A DNA stretch of 14,062 nt from CBDUWP01 sp965370955 (lineage in GTDB: Bacteria; Planctomycetota; Phycisphaerae; Sedimentisphaerales; Anaerobacaceae). The stretch covers positions 1 to 14,062 of the forward strand of contig CBDUWP010000042.1 of NCBI GenBank assembly GCA_965370955.1. The letters run 5' to 3'. The translations under genes were made by a program, and so were the position numbers. Below are positions 7,173-12,710 of this stretch, in pieces (position 1 is the first letter of the stretch; every line of letters begins with the position of its first letter). Below the pieces are notes generated by a model, which saw only the letters and a list, made by a program, of their open reading frames with translations, searched no databases and was not told the DNA's origin.

Positions 7173-9458
7173 TTATTTTTTCATTGGCGCCAAAATAGTA
7201 ACAGATGTACCACTGTTTGCATCTGAGACTATTTCCAAATCACCTCCAATTTGCCCCAGTCTTTCACGTATACTAAACAAGCCGAAACCTTTATTTTTCG
7301 TTAATTTTGCAGCAACCTTTGAAACATCAAAACCTATCCCGTTATCCGCCACTTCAATTTCCAACATATCATTTTGCCTTATGCTGGTAATCGTAACTTT
7401 GGTCGCTTTGGCATGTTTAACCACATTAAACAGCAGTTCCTTAATATGCCTGAACAAAAGTACCCCAATATTATCATCAATTTTTTCAGCCTGCCCATCA
7501 GAGATAAACTCGGTTTCAAGGCCATATTTTTTCGCTTCGTCAAGCAAATAACCAGCAATAGCCTTTTCAAAACCAAGCTCATATAACATTGGACAGCTCA
7601 AATCAAAAGTAAGAGTTTTCGTATCGTCAATTGCCTTATGCAGCATACAGCTAACTTCATCCATAGCTTTTTTGATCGTATCATTTTCAGCATTTTTTTT
7701 CACTGAATCTGTTTTCATCTTTGATATCACGAGCAGTTGCCCGATCTGGTCATGCAATTCGATCGCCAGCCGCCTGCGTTCTCGTTCTTCGGCCAGTGAC
7801 AACTCTATAGCCAAATCATTTAATTGCTTTTGGTTAGCAAGAATTTTTTCCTCATACTGCTTGCGTTCAGTGACATCGTCATAGATCACAACAATCTCAC
7901 CGGATTGTAATTTATAAATATAATTTTCGCGCCACCCCCACTCCCTATCATCTTTATATAACGTCAGAGGCAGATGCTCAGGCGTACCGGTTTCCCAAAC
8001 TCTTTTTAGCACATCGAGCAAACCAAATTCTTCAACAGCCGGAAATATATTTGTAATTTTTTGACCTAAAACTTTTTCTCGGCTTATCTTATCAATTTTT
8101 TCTGCCGCGCGATTAAAATCTTTAAAAATAAAATTTTTGCCATCCTCAACAGCCTCATAAATAGCACCGCCGCTTCTGGTATACTGAAATAGGTTTTTAA
8201 ATTTCGCTTCATTTATCCAGATATTATTTTCAGCCTTTTTTTGAACAGTAATATCAATTGCCAATTCAAAATGTACGATACTGTCACCATGCCAGCTAAT
8301 GGCTCGATCGATACAATGGTACCATCGTTCATTTTTTTTGTTATAAAATTCCCATATATAGGGAGCATTCTTTTGCTTTAAGATCACCTTGTTACTGCAA
8401 AAAAAACAAGGCTTATCGAGACCATGCAAAACATCGTAACATTTTTGACCAACTTCGCCGCCCCAACAATCTTTTGTGAATTTATTCAGATATAACAATT
8501 TATACGTTTTAGGATCAGCCACATAAGCAATTTCATCCATCCCGTTGAACATGGAGATAAATTGATAATGCTCACTTCTGACCGCTTCTTCAGCTCGCTT
8601 TCTTCTCGTAATATCCCGACCAAAAACAGCTACTCTGTTTAACTTACCACTGGCATCATTAAATGGATACATGACATAATCATTCCAGATACCATCGCGA
8701 CAGTCTTCACCATGGACGAGCTTACCTGTATCAAGCACCTTCATAAACAGCTCCGTCCTTTTCGCCTTGATATCGCTTGGCATATAACCAGTGGACAAAG
8801 TCCCTCTCATCTGTTCAGCCTTTAGGCCAAACCGCTTTGCATATTCCTCATTAAGGTCAACAATAAAACCTTCCGCATCGAGAATAGCAACGGCATCAGT
8901 CGTAGCATTCATCATTGCTTTAGCCATTTCGGCATATTCGAATAACGATCGTTCTGTTTCTTTGCTGGCTGTAATATCCATTGCAGTAAACACAACATCC
9001 AATTCGTCCCCGCCCAGCGACAGCGGTGTTGAGCTAAGCAATATATCTAATATTTTGCCATCTTTAGTTTGCCATTTAGCCTCGACGGTTCCCGTGCCGG
9101 TATTTCTGATCTGATCATATTTTTCACTGCCAACATAATCATAATCTTCAATGGTCGGATAGAGTTTTCGAGTTTTTTTTCCGATGAGTTCGTCTTTGCG
9201 ATAGCCGGTCATCTGGCACATTTTTTCATTAACGCTGATGAACACACGATTTCTGATGGTACCAATTGCTGTAGGGGAAGCCCTAAATATACTTTTCAAA
9301 AGAGCCCTTGACGATATCTCGGAATTGATTGGATTTGTATCTGAAACCGCCCCATCAGCCATAACAGAATCGTCTGCGTTTGGCCGTAAAGGTTCAAACG
9401 TTTGCTTTCTGCTGTCTGCGTTTGTTTCATCCTTGGTGTTCTTGTCAGAATTAAACAC
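7173..9458 (-). CDS. Four-PAS soluble sensor histidine kinase (HisKA_3 / NarX-DegS type)
   Basis: I chose the GTG at 9458, giving 761 residues, because AAGGAG lies six bases upstream. A TTG at 9491 would add 11 residues but has a poorly placed ribosome site. After a polar N-terminal ~45 residues come four PAS domains at about 50-165, 172-285, 295-405 and 415-530 (GTG numbering), joined by short helical linkers ending in DIT or DVT, as is usual for PAS/PAC. The dimerisation domain has ERRRLAIELHDQIGQ with phospho-acceptor H569 followed by Asp, the HisKA_3 signature. The ATPase domain has the N box ELLFNVVKHAKAT (N678), DNGIGFD (705-711) and GFGLFSIRERLGQIGG (724 onward). I see no membrane segment or signal peptide, so it should sense a cytoplasmic or diffusible cue. 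PAS3 carries clustered cysteines (C340, C351, C354). Its partner is the response regulator directly downstream. The ligand is unknown. Confidence 0.93.
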   Translation of the reverse strand: MFNSDKNTKDETNADSRKQTFEPLRPNADDSVMADGAVSDTNPINSEISSRALLKSIFRASPTAIGTIRNRVFISVNEKMCQMTGYRKDELIGKKTRKLYPTIEDYDYVGSEKYDQIRNTGTGTVEAKWQTKDGKILDILLSSTPLSLGGDELDVVFTAMDITASKETERSLFEYAEMAKAMMNATTDAVAILDAEGFIVDLNEEYAKRFGLKAEQMRGTLSTGYMPSDIKAKRTELFMKVLDTGKLVHGEDCRDGIWNDYVMYPFNDASGKLNRVAVFGRDITRRKRAEEAVRSEHYQFISMFNGMDEIAYVADPKTYKLLYLNKFTKDCWGGEVGQKCYDVLHGLDKPCFFCSNKVILKQKNAPYIWEFYNKKNERWYHCIDRAISWHGDSIVHFELAIDITVQKKAENNIWINEAKFKNLFQYTRSGGAIYEAVEDGKNFIFKDFNRAAEKIDKISREKVLGQKITNIFPAVEEFGLLDVLKRVWETGTPEHLPLTLYKDDREWGWRENYIYKLQSGEIVVIYDDVTERKQYEEKILANQKQLNDLAIELSLAEERERRRLAIELHDQIGQLLVISKMKTDSVKKNAENDTIKKAMDEVSCMLHKAIDDTKTLTFDLSCPMLYELGFEKAIAGYLLDEAKKYGLETEFISDGQAEKIDDNIGVLLFRHIKELLFNVVKHAKATKVTITSIRQNDMLEIEVADNGIGFDVSKVAAKLTKNKGFGLFSIRERLGQIGGDLEIVSDANSGTSVTILAPMKK

Positions 9459-9464
9459 TGCAAT

Positions 9465-9470
9465 CTCCTT
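9465..9470 (-). promoter_or_regulatory. Shine-Dalgarno AAGGAG that decides the kinase start
   Basis: On the minus strand AAGGAG lies six bases before GTG (9458-9456), a textbook spacing. It falls inside the longer reading frame that begins with TTG at 9491, which argues for the downstream GTG as the real start. Confidence 0.75.
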
Positions 9471-9500
9471 ACAGGGCAGTTGTTTCCCCAACCTTCAATT

Positions 9501-9549
9501 CTGTACAACTTATTCTACTGCGTTAGGTGTATATCTGTACACAACTTAT
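9501..9549. repeat. Pair of direct repeats CTGTAC(AC)AACTTAT
   Basis: CTGTACAACTTAT (9501-9513) recurs as CTGTACACAACTTAT (9535-9549), a 34-bp offset at the first base, with an AC insertion in the second copy. The two copies flank and overlap the predicted -10 region of the kinase operon, a position typical of operator sites. Confidence 0.55.
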
Positions 9550-9562
9550 CGCTAATTGTCAA
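9534..9562 (-). promoter_or_regulatory. Candidate sigma70-type promoter for the kinase-regulator operon
   Basis: On the minus strand TTGACA (9562-9557) is a perfect -35 hexamer. It is followed, after a 17-bp spacer, by TACAGA (9539-9534) as a weaker -10. Transcription would start about 70 bp upstream of the GTG start. The -10 overlaps one copy of a direct repeat, so a regulator could act there. Confidence 0.45.
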
Positions 9563-9582
9563 ACATTTTTTTTAACAACTCC

Positions 9583-9603
9583 AAGTGACATACTAAGTGA
9601 CAT
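9583..9603. repeat. Tandem direct repeat AAGTGACAT with 12-bp period
   Basis: AAGTGACAT occurs at 9583-9591 and again at 9595-9603, separated by ACT. On the minus strand the pair lies 21-46 bp upstream of the predicted -35 hexamer, a plausible activator or response-regulator site. Confidence 0.5.
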
Positions 9604-9643
9604 CAAAATAATATAAGGCTAGTTTGGTCTTAAAAGTAAGGAT

Positions 9644-9675
9644 AAAAAAAAGGCCGAACCAACAGATTCGACCTT
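9644..9675 (-). terminator. Intrinsic terminator of rpmB
   Basis: On the minus strand AAGGTCGAA pairs with TTCGGCCTT (9 bp, one G-U wobble) across an 8-nt loop and runs into an uninterrupted U-tract. It begins 24 bp after the rpmB stop. This separates rpmB from the kinase operon downstream. Confidence 0.88.
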
Positions 9676-9699
9676 GAAACATTTATTTTTTTTTGGGAT

Positions 9700-9957
9700 T
9701 TATTTTTCGTCGGGTTTATAGTTGCGTTTTGCCGGCTTTTGAATCAAACCCATCTTAATAGCTTTTGCCGAAACTTTAATCCTGCAAACTTTACCATCGA
9801 TAATAGCCCGCACTTTTTGAATGTTAGGCTTAAACTTTCTTTTGGTTACGCCTGTAATATTTTTACCAACGCCGCCCAAATGCTTTGCTTTACCACTTCT
9901 TGCTATACTATTTCCAGCAATAGTTTTTTTGCCGGTAAAAAAACATACTCTTGACAT
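9700..9957 (-). CDS. rpmB: Large-subunit ribosomal protein bL28
   Basis: The protein has 85 residues, slightly longer than E. coli L28 (78). It begins MSRVCFFTGKKTIAGN, the L28 N-terminal signature, continues with TKRKFKPNIQKVR and ends with a KVCRIKVSAKAIKMGLI segment that matches the family's conserved RVSAKGMR region. It is a basic structural component of the 50S subunit. Cysteine is present at C5, but the four-cysteine zinc pattern of some L28 forms is absent (only C5 and one later Cys). The ATG is supported by AGGAG (9970-9966 on the minus strand) with an 8-nt spacer. It has its own candidate promoter and a strong terminator, so it is probably monocistronic. Confidence 0.95.
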   Translation of the reverse strand: MSRVCFFTGKKTIAGNSIARSGKAKHLGGVGKNITGVTKRKFKPNIQKVRAIIDGKVCRIKVSAKAIKMGLIQKPAKRNYKPDEK

Positions 9958-10011
9958 TAGATAAGCTCCTATCCTTTTTAATCGTCAGTTAAACAAAATC
10001 CAGAATCAGCC

Positions 10012-10039
10012 ATTTTACATCTTTTTGAATCATCTGCAA
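10012..10039 (-). promoter_or_regulatory. Candidate promoter of rpmB
   Basis: On the minus strand TTGCAG (10039-10034), a 16-bp spacer and TAAAAT (10017-10012) give a recognisable but imperfect sigma70-like promoter. It lies just downstream of the pseudouridine synthase terminator and about 55 bp before the rpmB start. Confidence 0.42.
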
Positions 10040-10043
10040 TAGA

Positions 10044-10077
10044 AAAAATAAAAAAACATTAACCGCCATAATGTTCC
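10044..10077 (-). terminator. Intrinsic terminator of the pseudouridine synthase gene
   Basis: On the minus strand AACATTA (10075-10069) pairs with TAATGTT (10061-10055) across a 7-nt loop and is followed by a run of seven U and another U-rich stretch. The stem is A+T-rich, but two G-U pairs can extend it. It lies about 30 bp after the stop codon at 10106. Confidence 0.65.
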
Positions 10078-10105
10078 GCTTTGGTCAGCCTTATTTTCAC
10101 CAGTT

Positions 10106-10825
10106 CTATTTATCCGTAATCTTCCTCAATAGCTCCAGCTCCACCTTTTTCAGCGTTCGATATTTACCAACACCTAGCCCTCTATCGGTTAATTTGCCTA
10201 TTTTGCTGCGTCGCAGACTTTTCACATTATATCCAACTCTAGCGAACATTCGCCTGACCTGTCGATTTAGTCCCTGCCGCAGGGTTATCTGCACAGAGCT
10301 AACTTTAGGGCTGCGTTTGAGCAATTTCACGCCAGCCTGATTTGTCCTACCCTCGCTTAGCCAGACACCTTTTTTCAGTTTAGTCATTGCCTCATGCGTG
10401 ATTGAACCCTCCAGCAGCACAACATAAGTCTTGGTCAAACAATATCTCGGATGCGTTATTCGATTGGCCAATTCGCTATCATTGGTCAGCAGAATCAAAC
10501 CAGTCGTATCCATATCCAGCCTGCCGACACAAAAGACCCTTTCCTTTGAATCAACAATATCGATAGCCTTTCTTCGTCCTCTCGGATCAGAATTCGTACA
10601 GATAACGCCCTTTGGCTTATTGAGCAGATAGTAAACCTTTTTTTGCGATTTTTTAATTCGGCGGCCATTGATAGTAATAAGATCATCTGGCTCGACGAAA
10701 CAAGGCAGCTCGCACACAATCTTACGATTAACTCTCACGAGACCGTCTTCGATCAATTCCTCGCATTTTCTGCGTGAAGCGATCCCCGCCGCAGCCAACA
10801 CCTTTTGTAATCTTTGTTTTGCCAT
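10106..10825 (-). CDS. RsuA/RluB/RluE-family rRNA pseudouridine synthase
   Basis: This 239-residue enzyme isomerises a uridine in rRNA to pseudouridine. An N-terminal S4 RNA-binding domain (about 3-50) starts RLQKVLAAAGIASRRKCEELI. The catalytic domain follows with YYLLNKPKGVICTNSDPRGR and the motif GRLDMDTTGLILLTND, whose D104 is the expected nucleophile. A C-terminal VQITLRQGLNRQVRRMFARVGY segment is conserved in the family. The S4 domain plus KPKG-type motif favours RluB (23S rRNA, large-subunit U2605 in E. coli) over RluE, which lacks S4, but RsuA-type activity on 16S rRNA cannot be excluded. The start ATG has only a weak AGG upstream. It is divergent from the prenyltransferase gene, with a 97-bp shared leader, and sits upstream of rpmB, a second ribosome-related gene. 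Confidence 0.92.
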   Translation of the reverse strand: MAKQRLQKVLAAAGIASRRKCEELIEDGLVRVNRKIVCELPCFVEPDDLITINGRRIKKSQKKVYYLLNKPKGVICTNSDPRGRRKAIDIVDSKERVFCVGRLDMDTTGLILLTNDSELANRITHPRYCLTKTYVVLLEGSITHEAMTKLKKGVWLSEGRTNQAGVKLLKRSPKVSSVQITLRQGLNRQVRRMFARVGYNVKSLRRSKIGKLTDRGLGVGKYRTLKKVELELLRKITDK

Positions 10826-10866
10826 TTTTTTAACCTAACCAGCAATAAAAACGAAAATATTTACGG

Positions 10867-10895
10867 ATTGTACGCTAAATGTGACGATATTTCCA
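10867..10895 (-). promoter_or_regulatory. Candidate promoter of the pseudouridine synthase gene
   Basis: On the minus strand TGGAAA (10895-10890) is followed, after 17 bp, by TACAAT (10872-10867), a good -10 with a weak -35, about 40 bp before the ATG. No equally good plus-strand promoter for the divergent gene is apparent in this 97-bp gap. Confidence 0.38.
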
Positions 10896-10922
10896 TAAAA
10901 GAAAAGCTTTGAAAGGTTTTTT

Positions 10923-11825
10923 ATGGATTTTATTAGATTAATGCGTCCGCATCATTGGATCAAGAACGCCTTTGTTTTTGCGGCATTATTGTTCGGCAAA
11001 AAATTGGTTGGGTCTCCGGATGAGGTTCTGGTAGCGATTGGCAGCTCTTTAGGGGCTTTTTTCTGTTTTTGTTTAGCGTCTTCTGCCATCTACATTTTCA
11101 ACGACATCATCGATCGCAAAGCAGACCAGCTGCACCCTGAAAAACGATACCGCCCTATAGCTTCCGGAAAAATTTCTATTGCCTCTGCCGCTATACTTGG
11201 GATTATTTGCATGGCGATCAGCCTTGTTTGCAGTTATCTTCTCGCCAACACCTTAGCCATCATCATTGCCATATATCTATTATTGTTCATCGCCTACTCT
11301 GTATCCCTCAAAAACATAATGGTTATAGATTGCATAGCGATTTCAATAGGCTTTTGCCTTCGCGCGATTGCGGGAACCATTGTTGTTGGCGTATCGATTT
11401 CGCCTTGGCTGATTATTTGCACCTTCGCGTTATGTTTGTTTTTCGGATTTGGCAAACGCCGCAGCGAGCTTGCCAGCTTAGGCAGTGCCATCGGCTATCG
11501 CAAGACCCTTTCCGGCTATAATCCCGAGATACTATCCCACATGCTCGACGTCAGCAGTTGCCTAGCGATTGTTTGCTTCCTTTTATATGCGATGGACGAC
11601 CGCACCATCATCCTTTTCGGCACAAATAACTTGGTCTACACCACACCGTTCGTGATTTACAGTATATTTCGTTTCAGCATTTTGATACGGACCGGCCGCT
11701 ACACTGGCCCTGTACAGATAATACTAAGAGACATCCCCTTTATCATTTCCGGCATTTGCTGGGGCATTTGCTGCATATTGATAATAAATTATTCACAGAA
11801 TACCTTTTCGTTTTGGAACTATTAA
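10923..11825 (+). CDS. UbiA-family prenyltransferase, decaprenyl-phosphate phosphoribosyltransferase-like
   Basis: This 300-residue polytopic membrane protein has about eight hydrophobic helices. The first aspartate-rich motif reads NDIIDRKAD (N60, D61, D64, D68) followed by HPEKRYRPIASGKI. The second polar loop region carries YSVSLK (125-130), D136 and GFCLRAIAG (143-151). A cytoplasmic GKRRSEL (177-183) with following YRKTLSGY completes the pattern. The HP-x-KR-x-RPIA and LRAIAG signatures match the DPPR synthase branch (mycobacterial Rv3806c), which joins phosphoribosyl pyrophosphate to a polyprenyl phosphate, rather than UbiA proper or MenA. The product is a lipid-linked ribose/arabinose donor precursor. 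AAAGG lies six bases before the ATG. A HAD phosphatase gene follows 4 bp after the stop, likely in the same transcript. Substrate assignment is by family resemblance only. Confidence 0.85.
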   Translation: MDFIRLMRPHHWIKNAFVFAALLFGKKLVGSPDEVLVAIGSSLGAFFCFCLASSAIYIFNDIIDRKADQLHPEKRYRPIASGKISIASAAILGIICMAISLVCSYLLANTLAIIIAIYLLLFIAYSVSLKNIMVIDCIAISIGFCLRAIAGTIVVGVSISPWLIICTFALCLFFGFGKRRSELASLGSAIGYRKTLSGYNPEILSHMLDVSSCLAIVCFLLYAMDDRTIILFGTNNLVYTTPFVIYSIFRFSILIRTGRYTGPVQIILRDIPFIISGICWGICCILIINYSQNTFSFWNY

Positions 11826-11829
11826 CTAA

Positions 11830-12513
11830 ATGATTACAACCCTTATTTTCGATCTGGATGACACTTTGTATTGCGAGAGGCAATATTGCCACAGCGGCTT
11901 TAAGGCCATTGCCAAACAGCTCGAAAAACAGTCACACCTTACAGCAGAAGAGCTTTATGGATATATGGCAAATCTGTTTGAAAATGGCCATTACGACAAA
12001 ATTTTCAATAAGACGCTCGATTTCGCCCAGATAGACCATAACAATCAGACAATCAGAGAGTTTGTAAAGCTGTACCGCAATCATACGCCTCATTTGGAAT
12101 TGCCGTCAGATAGCCGTGAAGTGCTGGAAATTTTGCATAAAAAATATCAATTAGCCCTATTGACGGACGGTTTTTTGCCAGCTCAACAGCTAAAGGTTGA
12201 GGCACTTGGCATTGAGAAATATTTTCGCTGCATCATTTACACCGAATCCTTAGGCCGAAACAATTGGAAGCCGTCGACAGTTGGCTTTGAAAAAATATTG
12301 CAGACGCTCGGTCAAGATGCCCAAAATTCGGTTTATATTGCTGACAACGAGCAAAAAGATTTTATTGGGCCGAATAAATTAAACATGCTGACAATAAAAC
12401 TGGTTACAGACGGCCAAATTCACACAGATGCTTCTGACGAGGACTATGCAAAACCAGCTAAAATTATCAATGACATCACACAATTGCCCGAAATATTGCA
12501 AACAATCACATAG
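11830..12513 (+). CDS. HAD-superfamily hydrolase (subfamily IA-like phosphatase)
   Basis: The 227-residue protein has the four HAD motifs in order: DLDDT with nucleophile D8 and acid/base D10, LLTDG with T112, K147 in NWKPS, and ADNEQKD with D172 and D177. Motif IV usually starts with GD, here AD. A helical cap of about 80 residues lies between motifs I and II, typical of the C1-capped phosphatases such as YjjG and phosphoglycolate-phosphatase relatives. The substrate is not readable from sequence. Its start is 4 bp after the DPPR-synthase-like gene, with no good Shine-Dalgarno, so translational coupling is likely. By analogy with the phosphatase that removes the 5-phosphate from decaprenylphosphoryl-5-phosphoribose in mycobacteria, it may act on the neighbour's product. 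That is inference from adjacency. Confidence 0.85.
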   Translation: MITTLIFDLDDTLYCERQYCHSGFKAIAKQLEKQSHLTAEELYGYMANLFENGHYDKIFNKTLDFAQIDHNNQTIREFVKLYRNHTPHLELPSDSREVLEILHKKYQLALLTDGFLPAQQLKVEALGIEKYFRCIIYTESLGRNNWKPSTVGFEKILQTLGQDAQNSVYIADNEQKDFIGPNKLNMLTIKLVTDGQIHTDASDEDYAKPAKIINDITQLPEILQTIT

Positions 12514-12526
12514 AGAACAAATAATC

Positions 12527-12542
12527 AGCTTTTTAGCTTTTT
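12527..12542 (+). terminator. Weak hairpin plus T-run after the HAD gene
   Basis: AGCT-TTTT-AGCT could form a 4-bp stem, followed by TTTTT, 13 bp after the stop codon. The stem is too short for confidence, but the position fits a transcript end before the next promoter. Confidence 0.25.
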
Positions 12543-12561
12543 GTAATCGTTCGCTATCAGC

Positions 12562-12580
12562 ATTAAACTTTCGATTTAAT
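12562..12580. repeat. Inverted repeat ATTAAA-N7-TTTAAT upstream of the coiled-coil gene
   Basis: A perfect 6-bp inverted repeat with a 7-bp spacer lies about 50 bp upstream of the predicted -35 at 12629. It could be a regulator site or a chance A+T-rich dyad. Confidence 0.3.
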
Positions 12581-12628
12581 ACTGTTTGGCAGCATTGACA
12601 TTAAAATAGGTAAAATGGGGTTTTTTGG

Positions 12629-12657
12629 TTGACTTTCAAGGTTTTTAAGACGATAAT
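12629..12657 (+). promoter_or_regulatory. Strong candidate sigma70-type promoter
   Basis: TTGACT (12629-12634) and GATAAT (12652-12657) each match five of six consensus bases and are spaced by 17 bp. Transcription would begin near 12664, giving a leader of about 47 nt that ends in a consensus Shine-Dalgarno (AAGGAG, 12699-12704) six bases before the ATG. Confidence 0.68.
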
Positions 12658-12710
12658 ACGGTCACGAGAAGCGTTATATATGTATTCTAGGCGATACTAA
12701 GGAGCTATTT

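Noticed and set aside
9459..9491. TTG at 9491 as the kinase start
   Set aside because: The GTG at 9458 has AAGGAG at ideal spacing, while the TTG does not, and the 11 extra residues belong to no domain.
12595..12616. TTGACA with TAAAAT as the promoter of the coiled-coil gene
   Set aside because: The spacer is only 10 bp; the TTGACT/GATAAT pair 34 bp further on has a 17-bp spacer and is preferred.
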